Below are positions 38,401-47,066 of a stretch of DNA of 64,000 bases, in pieces (the first letter of the stretch is position 1; the number at the start of each line of letters is the position of its first letter). The notes below the pieces were generated by a model, which saw only the letters and a program-made list of their open reading frames with translations, was not told the DNA's origin and did not search any database. The translations under genes were made by a program, and so were the position numbers. The DNA is taken from positions 7,693,001 through 7,757,000 of the forward strand of contig BRXU01000002.1 of assembly GCA_030267565.1 (NCBI GenBank), given 5' to 3'. This stretch comes from Pleodorina starrii (taxonomy: Eukaryota > Chlorophyta > Chlorophyceae > Chlamydomonadales > Volvocaceae).

Positions 38401-39565
38401 AGTTACATACAGCTCTGTGTGTAGGCCGCGATTGCGCTCGGCTTCCAGGACTCAAGCTCTCGCTGTTGCAAGGTTCACGGACCGCAGGAATCTCGTGGCC
38501 GCGCTCGGCTACAAGGCTTCACGGGGCTGCGGGGCTGTATAGGCCCTTCGGCAAGGGCAACGCCCGGCACCTAAGCCTTACGCTCTCAAGGCTGCTAAGT
38601 TACATAGGCCCCCTGCGAGTAGGCCGCGGCGGCACCCAGGCTTCCCGCTCACGCTGCTGCCAAATCACGTATAACACTGCGGTTGGCCGTGGCTGCGCCG
38701 GGCACCCAGGCTCACGCTTGCGCTGCTGCAAAGTGGCCTACGGCCGGGCAGGTATGCGGCGGCTGCGCTCGGCTACCAGGCCTCACGCCATCGTGCTGCC
38801 GAGCTGCATACGCCCATACGGGTACGCCGGGGCTGCGCCCGGCATCTAGGCGAACGCTCGCGCTGCTGCTGATTTGCATAGGCCCCTGCGGGTATTTCGT
38901 GGTGGTCCTCAGCCCACGCGCACACGGCTGTTAAGTTGCATAGGCCCGGCGGTTATCCCGTCTCCCCGTGGCTGCACCAGGCACCCAGGCCTCGCAATCT
39001 CGAGCTGGTGTAAGGTTGCATAGGCCCTGCGAGTATGCCGGGGCTGCGCTCGGGCGCCAGAGCCCACGCTGTCGCACGGCAACGCTACACAAGGCCAGAC
39101 TCTGCCCGGCCCGGCGTCGGGGCGCCTCAGCTCACCTCTGCTTCCGATTTGCATAGGCCCTGCGGGTATGTCAGGGCTGCGCTCGGCTCCAAGACCCACG
39201 CGCGAGCTGCTGCTAAGTTGCTTACGGCCCTGGCCGCGCTCAGCTCCCGTGTCCTCGTGCTGCTAAGTTACAAAGGCCCCTTCGGGTATGCCACAGTCGA
39301 ACTCGGCTCCCCGGCCCGCGCTCGCGCGTCTGCTAGGTTACATACGGCCTGTGGGTACGCCGCAGCTGCACTCGGCTACCAGGCCTCAAGCCATCGTGCT
39401 GCCGAGCTGCGTAAGCCCCTTCAGGTCTGCACAGGCTGTGGCCGGCACTGAGGCCTCACGCTCACACGGCTACTAAGTTGCATAAGCCCTGCGGTTGTGC
39501 CAGGAATGCGCCCGATTCCCAGGCCCGTGCGCGCTGCCAAGTTGATTAGGCCCCTGCGGGTACCC
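32431..39565. repeat. Satellite array, 66-67 bp monomer, with higher-order structure and a degenerate edge
   Basis: About 32640-38395 is a homogeneous tandem array of roughly 85 monomers around GGCACCCAGGCCTCGCGCTC. Variants differ in the TGCGGGTACGCCGG / TGCGGTTGGTAGGG / TGCATTTGGTAGGG segment. Monomer variants recur with a 1,989-bp period (33001-34420 repeats at 34990-36410), and a six-monomer 399-bp block at 32770 repeats at 33169. 32431-32640 and 38396-39565 hold strongly diverged monomers. The many 66-175 codon frames are by-products of the repeat, since the monomer is not a multiple of three. Confidence 0.9.
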
Positions 39566-39616
39566 CGAGGTTGCGGCAGCACCTAAAGCGGCTGCTCAGT
39601 ACCAGTACGGGCAGTA

Positions 39617-40315
39617 GTGCGGCTGCTTGTGGTGCTAGGCCTCACGCTGAGCCTGTCCCAATGCCAACAGCAGCCCAAGCGGGTGGTGCGCTTCCCAGAC
39701 ACGATGGTGGATGCTGCCGCGCAAGCGTTCAGGGTCCCAGAGGACAAGCTGGCGGCCTTTGGGGAGCTGCTGCAGCGTATAACCGGCCAGGCTCGGACGG
39801 CGCGGCAAATGGCTCAGGTGGCGGACGAGATAGTGGCCAGGGCGCTGGCCGTGACCACGGCGCCGCTTTTGCACGGCTGGTGTTGCATGTGGCGAGGGGC
39901 ATCGACCGGGACGCTACGGTGGGGGAGCCGGCGGAAGTCTTACCAGGCAAGGCAGTTCGTAGAGATCTTGCGGCGGTGCAACGGTCGCGCAACGTGGCGC
40001 AAAGGTGCCGCCCTGCGCCTGGCAACCGACGTGGAGGGAGGTGCCTCGGACAGGGCCTATGCAGCCTAGCTGACGGGCCGGGAGCTGGGCGTGGCGAGCA
40101 GCATGCTGGTCCCCTTCAATAGCGCGGAGGTGAGCGGCGTTCAGGGCCACCACATCAGCAGCACGGTACGGGTGCTGAGGACGCGGCGGTGCACCCTGAG
40201 GTGGCTGCGGGCACAAGCGCAGAGCCCCTGCTGGGCCGGGCGATTCAGTACCAGCAAGCGGAAGCGCCAGCCCAAGGCCCCGCGCTATCAGGTGCAAGCC
40301 GTGTATGTGCTGTGA
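39617..40315 (+). pseudogene. DIRS-type reverse transcriptase C-terminus / RNase H remnant
   Basis: A frame from 39617 reads RVVRFPDTMVDAAAQ, AFRVPEDKLAAFGELLQRI and RRCNGRATWRKGAALRLATD, interrupted by TAG at 40067-40069, then continues as VPFNSAEVSGVQGHH and SSTVRVLRTRR. NG...RLATD resembles the first RNase H strand, and the SS..R.. helix its second conserved block, of DIRS/PAT elements. The palm domain with the catalytic YxDD is absent, apparently replaced by satellite DNA. A stop and altered residues (TDVEGG where TDASG is usual) show it is inactive. Confidence 0.6.
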
Positions 40316-40488
40316 TAAGGAGCGGAAGGAGTCTGGTCACAGGCGGGGAAAGCGCATAAGCCCTATAGAGAACCAGACGGAGGCGTGGGATGCGCATAAG
40401 CTCGGCTGGTGCAGGGGGTTCAAGGTAGCGTTTGGGGCAGACAGGGGGTTTCATGTGTGTGGAGGTTGAGGGCCGCTGCGCGGTGTGT

Positions 40489-40794
40489 ATGGCCGGTTGT
40501 GGTAGAGGAGAATATAGGGTGCAAGCGAGGTCGGGTCGTGACGCTAATGGCATTCCCCACACAAAGTTAGCGGCGAGTACGGATGCGAGTGGTTACGCTT
40601 AAACAATGCACTATGTTTATTTGCTCGGCCAGTCGTACGGTACGGCGGACTGGATGCCAAGCGAAACAGGGGACTCGGGGCCTGGGAATGGACTCACTGA
40701 TTGCCGGTATATGTTACATTAGTATCGGCGCGTCGCACACGCCGATAATAGGCCAGCCGATCAGGCGAGAGCCTTTGGAGGGCATTTAATAACG
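40489..40794 (+). repeat. Internal A-B junction of the split direct repeats
   Basis: A (40489-40609) matches 42999-43109 except for a 10-bp insertion (TACGGATGCG). B (40605-40794) matches 31249-31439. A and B meet at AATGC. The contiguous A-B looks like a preserved circle junction or replication template for joining the termini. Confidence 0.8.
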
Positions 40795-40841
40795 CCCACC
40801 CACCCACCCGGCTTAAGTTGGGGGGGGGGAGAAGGCAGCGT

Positions 40842-42206
40842 CTAGGTGGGCGGCGCCGGGGCCTGAGCGGGGGCCCGCGTGCGTCGCGTTGTGTCCGTGT
40901 AGAGCTCCAGATTGGTCTTGCTCTTGAGCTGGGCGAACTCGAGCAGTTCCTGGTCCGTGGCACCGGTGGCGGCGAACGCCTGGATGGCGCCGCGGCGGAA
41001 ACCGTGCGGCGTCTCCCCGTCGTACAGGCCGGAGTCCTTCAGGTGCTTGTGGACCCGCATAGAGAGGGGCCCCGCCTCGAACCGCTGATGGCTTGGGTCC
41101 AGCGGCCGGAAGAAGTAGTCAGTGATGGCGGATCCGGGCGGCGCGTCGGGGGTGTGCGATGAAGCCCAGAACAGGGCCAGGGTGCGCACGAAGCAGTGCT
41201 TCGGCTCAGAGTCCACCATCAGCGTCTTGGGGGGCGCGCGGCGGCCCTTGGAGGTCTTGGTGCCGACCATCTCCACCCGCAAGGTGATGGGCGGGTAGGA
41301 GCCTGAGGGGTCCGGCGAGGGCAGTGGGAATCCACGGAAGGGACCGCCCCGGACCGGGTCCCGGAAGTCCATCAGCCGGAGTTTGCCGGTGTTGCCGCCG
41401 CGGTAGCTGGTGTGCCACATGAACTGGCAGCAGAGGGTGTCGCGAAGCAAAGACAGCCGCTGGATGGGGCTGTCGGCGGAGGCATATTTGGTCCACATGT
41501 GCTCCATCAGCTGGCCGAAAAGGTCGGGTCGGACTGCCACCGCTGCGATTGCCTCGTAGCCCCCCTCGACGGCGCTTCGGGCATAGCCTTCCCGGTAGGC
41601 GGAGACCGCGGCGGAGGCACAAGGGTTGCCCTGGCCGGTATCGCAGTTGTAATACTTGTCGCCGCGGCCCAGGCGCTTGAACTCGCCCGAAAGCAAACCC
41701 AGGTGGGTGTTGACGGTGTTGGGGCTTGGTTCCGCCACGGAGCGGCCGGGCAGCCAGCAGGTCTGTATGTACACGAGCAGGTCGGTGTCGGTGCAGGTAT
41801 ACAAGTTGCGGCCATGGGGCTGGGTTGCGAGCCAAGCCGCTAGCTCGCGTGCTGCCGCTTCCTGCTTCTGGACGGTGTCGGGCTTCAGGGCTTTGTCGCA
41901 GATTTTGGCAGCTTCGGCCAAACCCTCCACGTAGGTCTGCCGGCTGGTTTCGGGGTCGTGCACAGCCTCCGGAACGATGGGCGTGCTCACGCGGGCCAGG
42001 AGGTGCCCGCGCAGGGTCGGTTCGCTGGGGGCCTGTGGGGGGACGGGAGGGAAGGGGATGCCGCCGGACGCGAGTAAGTGGAGGAGGACGTGAGGGCCAA
42101 GCGCTGGTAACGGACAAACCCAGGTGGGGCAGGAGGAGAATCGAGGCATACGTACCGGCGCACGGCTGAGGTCGGCGGTAGGGTGCCCCAGAAGGGGGTC
42201 GGGCAC
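40842..42206 (-). CDS. Tyrosine recombinase of a YR retroelement
   Basis: A single 454-codon open frame. An N-terminal proline-rich 85 residues may be UTR read through or a linker. An SAM-like DNA-binding region spans about 90-240 (KPDTVQKQEAAARELAAWL). The catalytic domain follows with R269 (TSYRGGNTGKLRLMDF), H401 and R404 (PHGFRRGA) and the nucleophile Y436 (LELYTDTT). These enzymes cut DNA by a 3'-phosphotyrosine bond and insert circular retroelement DNA. All key residues are present and there is no frame break, so it could still be active. It lies on the strand opposite to the RT/RNase H remnant, between A-B and A'. The true start may be downstream of 42206. Confidence 0.85.
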   Translation of the reverse strand: MPDPLLGHPTADLSRAPVRMPRFSSCPTWVCPLPALGPHVLLHLLASGGIPFPPVPPQAPSEPTLRGHLLARVSTPIVPEAVHDPETSRQTYVEGLAEAAKICDKALKPDTVQKQEAAARELAAWLATQPHGRNLYTCTDTDLLVYIQTCWLPGRSVAEPSPNTVNTHLGLLSGEFKRLGRGDKYYNCDTGQGNPCASAAVSAYREGYARSAVEGGYEAIAAVAVRPDLFGQLMEHMWTKYASADSPIQRLSLLRDTLCCQFMWHTSYRGGNTGKLRLMDFRDPVRGGPFRGFPLPSPDPSGSYPPITLRVEMVGTKTSKGRRAPPKTLMVDSEPKHCFVRTLALFWASSHTPDAPPGSAITDYFFRPLDPSHQRFEAGPLSMRVHKHLKDSGLYDGETPHGFRRGAIQAFAATGATDQELLEFAQLKSKTNLELYTDTTRRTRAPAQAPAPPT

Positions 42207-42998
42207 GCAGTTCGGAGGCCCGATGGCAGCGGCCGGCCCGGGGGAAAAACTGGGGAGGCGGGCGGGTACGCCGAAGGCGGGCAGCCCGACGAACGGGGTC
42301 TGGTAGGCAGGGAAGAGGCAGGGGCGGAGTAGCGAGTTAAGGGCAGAGAGTACCGAGGGGTGGCGAAGAGCAAAGGCGCAGCAAGAGGCAGAGAATCAGG
42401 ACAGTTAGGGTGAGGCTCGCACCTGTAGAGCCGCGAAGATGGGCCCCGCGGTGGGCAAGGCGGTCGGAGAAGGGAAGGAAAAAGCTGGGCCGGGGACCGG
42501 CGGCGCAGGAAGGGTAGGCCGCAGCCTCGAGTCCACAACCCTGATGAGGGGAGTCACCTGCGGAGCCCGGCGGAGTGAGGCCTGAAGTGTTGGGAGACGA
42601 GTTCTAGGCGGCAAGACGCACCGTGGACGGTACCGGGATGGGGGAAGAGGGACCAAGCGGGGGCGCGGAGAGGTCCAAGGTGGGGCTGAAGGTCGCCGCG
42701 GAAGAATTGGCGGGCCGCTGAGAGATCAAGCGGACCAGAGGAGAGCCCGCCCGCCGTTTCTGCGCAACCCGAAAGGTTTAGAAATGCGCGAGCGCTCGCG
42801 GATCACTGGCTGGCTTACATGGGAGCGTAACAGCACCAGAGGCGCACAAGAATTGGCTCCGGTCGGGCCGGACCGGTCGGAATCCGATGCAGCCGCGAAG
42901 CCGACGAATCCGATCTGCATACCGGTAGCTGTCTTAACTGTACTCGCTGCTCGTACGCCGTGCGTGCGGCCCACCCGCCCACCCGATATAAACCAAAT
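42207..42998. other. Leader region of the recombinase gene inside the YR element
   Basis: Purine/GC-rich DNA between the recombinase start and segment A'. It probably holds the recombinase promoter. No other gene seen. Confidence 0.35.
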
Positions 42999-43109
42999 AT
43001 GGCCGGTTGTGGTAGAGGAGAATATAGGGTGCAAGCGAGGTCGGGTCGTGACGCTAATGGCATTCCCCACACAAAGTTAGCGGCGAGAGTGGTTACGCTT
43101 AAACAATGC
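42999..43109 (+). repeat. Split direct repeat A' (right terminus)
   Basis: 111 bp from TATGGCCGGTTGTGG to AAACAATGC, matching 40489-40609. To its right the sequence is unrelated to B, as expected at the element end. Confidence 0.8.
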
Positions 43110-43937
43110 TCGCATGCAAACATAGTTGGTTGCCTAAACGAAGATTGATTTCACGCCGTCGTGTCAGAATTCCACTTTGAGGAACGATGAATATTTTGGA
43201 ATTCATTACAGCCCGAGAGGTGTTGGTTTGACCTCGGCCTCGGTCCATGGAGACTGCCAAACTGGTTTTACTCATGCGAAGTTGGGTTCCTATAATAAAG
43301 ATACCATGCAATAAAGAATGTAACCTTTTACTTACAAAGTGTTTCCGCTGGCTGAGATACTGCACTTGTCCCAGGACAGAGGCAGGGAGGCAGGCAGGCA
43401 GGCACGGACATGGGCAATCCTACAGGGCGGGGCCCCCCTGGGCGCTTCGCGCTGGGGCCCCGCCCCAAAAAATGCTCTTGCGTCCATGCAAACCACACAC
43501 GAAAGGATTGCTTAGCCGGCGGAAGACTTCGGTTTCGGAGCCTATGCCCTATGGAAACTGGCGTGCACTCCGTTGCCGCCCTTCCTACCCGCCTATTTCC
43601 TTGCCTTACAACGTCGTACTACCTCGTACACACTTGTACTTGTTCGCTTGTTCTTCTTCCATGCGTCATATATATACACACAGTGCGGCACGCAAGCTCT
43701 ACAAGTGCTATATCACGATTGGCTTTGGCATCTCGCGTTGCTTGTATAATGCTTTGCATGCGCGGCACTGACTATCTCATAGAATTTTGTGGTCGTGTCT
43801 ACATACTTTTGACAAAGACACACAGACTGCAGCTAGTGGGGTGCATATGACACGACGACAAACCACAGACATACTACTGAGGTGAACACGTTTATTGGGC
43901 ACAGAGACAGACACAGAGACAGGTATATAGGGAGAAC
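43110..43937. other. Intergenic, no gene recognised
   Basis: Contains a GGCA microsatellite at about 43385-43405 and a GC-rich GGGGCCCC hairpin-like patch at about 43430-43465. No coding signal. Confidence 0.35.
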
Positions 43938-45700
43938 GTGCCGTTCGTGCTAAACATAACGTACGACAGGGTCCCCGATGGTTACGTAATGCCTGGATGC
44001 GTGCAGGTGGCAGACAAATTGTACTTGCTCTCTATTCCAACTGGGAAGGCAGCGGACGAGGAGGGGAGCAGCGTGGTAAGTGTCCTGGAAGGTACATTAC
44101 GTCGTACGTGGACTTATCTGCCATGTCACTACTATCACCTGCGCCATGCCCAGGGTGCGGAGGCACAGCGCTCCCGGAAGCACATCATGGGGCGATCTGG
44201 GCGAACACTGGCGTGGGACCGTGTTGCGAGTACCGTTGCAGGCGGGACGGTGAGTGGTGCTGACAAAAGCGGGTTTGTGCAGGGGTTCATGCTGCCGAGG
44301 ATTGCTCTCTTCACCTACTTATGTTTCTGCAGGAGACGTGGAGGACACCAGTGCGGCGCGGGCATTCAGGCAGGGTGGCTATCTTAAGATATGAATATAT
44401 ATTCGGGGGGAATTTTGGAAGATACTTTTGCCGTGCAAAAAGCTGAAGGTTTAGATAATCCGGCCTCACATACAGGTGGGCATGATATCTCCCGGGGCCG
44501 TGTTTAGCCGGGAAACTCCCCTCCTAGACAAATCCTGACAGATACTCTCAGCGCTTCTGAGCCAGGAGTATCTCTGGCCGCAAATACTCAGCAAAATAAG
44601 ATAGCCACCCTGCATTCAGGCCGTGCCTGGCGGCATTTCTGAAAGAGCAATGGCAGGACACCGCACCCGTCGAGCTGGATGAAGCCACGGTATGCGCCAT
44701 TTGTCCTGCTTAGCTCAGGCCGCGGTGTGGAGGACAATGCGTGCTGCGGTTGTAGGATTTGTGCGTGCATGCCATGCTCTGGCTTGCATGCTGCCTTTGT
44801 CTAGTAAACGTTATCCCTGACGTATGCGTGGGACGCGACTTATACCACCTTGCATAATGAGCTGCGGCGGATTGCGGCGTTAGTTGTTCTACGAGCCGTA
44901 CGGCACAAGCAACCTGGTCCGGCCCGCACGAGCATTCTCGGCCTTGTTTGGCCCTGGATCTAAGCGCCTGGGGGTCTGCGACCTCTCAATGTTGGGCACT
45001 GGTGATGTGGGCTTTGGTAAGCACGACGGGCAGAACGACTTGTCCGAGATCGTCACGGACACGTGGTACGGCCGGTGCGTGCTTGCTCCTCTTCACGGCC
45101 AGGATGCGTGGGAAGGAGATCAACGGCGTGTACGTGCGATAGTTTGGCCCGTCAAATGACGTCTGGAACAGGACCCTGAACCTGCGACCGCTGGAGTGGT
45201 ACAAGTAAGTTGTTTCGTGGAAGGCTGGGTAGATACACTCACAAGGCTGGAACGGCTGTGCTACATCCCACAGGAGGTCTTTCGAATGGGAATGTCAGAC
45301 ATGACCGGCTTGGGTCGGACAGGCTTGTGTCTTCCCTTGTTAGTTGCAACCTTCATGCATGGTACCATGCCATACGACTCTGCTCTTTTGGCCTGCCGTG
45401 TACGCAGGCGGACAGGTGACGTGGAGGGATACGGCTGTGTATCCCTGGAGAGCGTGATGGAGAGGGTGTGCATTGTGCGTGTTGTACAGGGGCGGATCCC
45501 AGGAATTGCGCCGAGAAAGAAGCGGAACGAAGGGTGCTGCTATGGAGGACAGGCCCTCCGACGGGCCGGGCTACTTCATCCTCAACGACATGGTGGGGGC
45601 CGTTCCCGTCGATTACACGTACATCCACACTGACCAGCCACGCCCGGAGGAGCAGGGCTGGGATGAAAATTGTGCAGGTGGCAGGATGATGAAGCCTTTG
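43938..45700 (+). pseudogene. Decayed multi-exon gene of unknown function
   Basis: Exon-like pieces on the + strand: about 43938-44075; about 44155-44260; 44334-44689, split by a MITE; and about 44881-45690. On either side of the MITE the frame reads DVEDTSAARAF and then PCLAAFLKEQWQDTAP before a GTATGC donor. The last part reads LFYEPYGTSNLVRPARAF, LGVCDLSMLGTGDVGFG, NDLSEIVTDTWYGRCVL, then after a shift and an in-frame TAG, WNRTLNLRPLEWYK, then in another frame VEGWVDT, FRMGMSDMTGLGR and GYFILNDMVGAVPVDYTY. At least three frame breaks show decay. I do not recognise the family; a transposon-encoded protein is possible. It ends at a LINE tail. Confidence 0.5.
44371..44612. mobile_element. 242-bp hAT-type MITE inserted in an exon
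   Basis: The terminal inverted repeats are CAGGGTGGCTATCTTA (16 bp, perfect). A perfect 8-bp target duplication CATTCAGG flanks it (44363-44370 and 44613-44620). An 8-bp duplication and CAGGG ends fit the hAT superfamily. There is no coding capacity. Confidence 0.9.
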
Positions 45701-45707
45701 CTTGTAC

Positions 45708-46280
<573 letters not shown>

Positions 46281-47066
46281 GTAGATCCTTTCCCGGCCTG
46301 TCCGTACCGTACGCACCGTACATATTACCATAAAAGCGTACGTACCGTACATATATACCGGCCTGTACGTACGTACGTAATCGTTGGAGCCTCTGCTTTC
46401 ATTTTGGTGGGTTGGTGCACTGACATACGTGTGATTTCTGCATGATCGATGGACGTGCGTGTTTGTAGCTGCTGTGCAAGCAAACAGGCGTGTGGGTGCC
46501 TGCGTGCGTGACTGACTGAGCTCTCAATTGGGTTTGACAGATGTGATGCGGTGGGGACAGGGCTGGCCTTGGTGGAGACCTGGTTGGATGATGATACCTG
46601 GTTTTTTGATGATGGTCAGGCTGTACGTATGTGCTCTACATAAACTGCTATCGAAGTTCGGTATGTTAGGGACGGTTGCAAGGGAGGACACATACATACG
46701 AGGGTACGTACGTACTTGGAGACGTCGGATGTGGGGTCAATGGAAACTGGCGTCGGTACAGGCAAGCACATTTGTGCAGGTGTGTGCATGGGGTACAAAC
46801 GGAAGTAGTGATAGCTGCCGCGTGCGTAACAAGCCACGGGCACGGTGATCTGTCCGACAAGCGTCATGGTGATCTGTCCGACAAGCGTGTAACAAATGGC
46901 TAGTCTCAACACGGATGTGTGTACACGATAATATACATCTCCTGAAGTCGACTCCATGGACTATACCCGAGCCGTGTCTACACGAACATTTATACTCGAA
47001 CCGTGTCCACACGCACATGTACAATCCAACCGTGTCTCCGGCGAAAAGTACAGACGTATCCAGTGC
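46281..47066. other. Intergenic DNA with short tandem repeats
   Basis: Contains ACGT-type palindromic runs at about 46365-46382 and a 24-bp tandem pair at 46841-46888 (GGTGATCTGTCCGACAAGCG repeated). A loose 25-30 bp periodicity of CCGTGTC occurs at 46970-47040. No gene. Confidence 0.5.

Larger units (their letters stand above)
31249..43109. mobile_element. YR retroelement with split direct repeats (Kangaroo/TOC/PAT-like), carrying a satellite array
   Basis: Four related segments define it: terminal B' (31249-31439), internal contiguous A-B (40489-40794) and terminal A' (42999-43109). B'...A-B...A' is the split-direct-repeat layout of PAT/Kangaroo-type tyrosine-recombinase retroelements, whose circular form joins the termini into an A-B junction. 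Inside lie a DIRS-type RT/RNase H remnant on the + strand and a full tyrosine recombinase ORF on the - strand. My recollection, not checked, is that Kangaroo of Volvox also has an inverted recombinase gene. A+B termini meet at a shared AATGC. No target duplication is expected for this class. The interior from about 32.4 to 39.6 kb is a satellite array where gag/RT sequence would normally be. The whole may be one element or a composite. Confidence 0.65.

Noticed and set aside
32594..38424. Dozens of overlapping 66-175 codon frames (MHWPLRVRRTC... type)
   Set aside because: They recur with the 66-67 bp satellite monomer in several frames; the monomer is not a multiple of three and no splice or start logic exists. 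Satellite by-products.
32431..39565. CRISPR-like regular repeat
   Set aside because: There are no unique spacers; variation is within the monomer, the array is in eukaryotic DNA and no cas genes are present.
41206..42117. Arg/Pro-rich 303-codon - strand frame
   Set aside because: A shadow frame of the tyrosine recombinase ORF, which contains the catalytic motifs.
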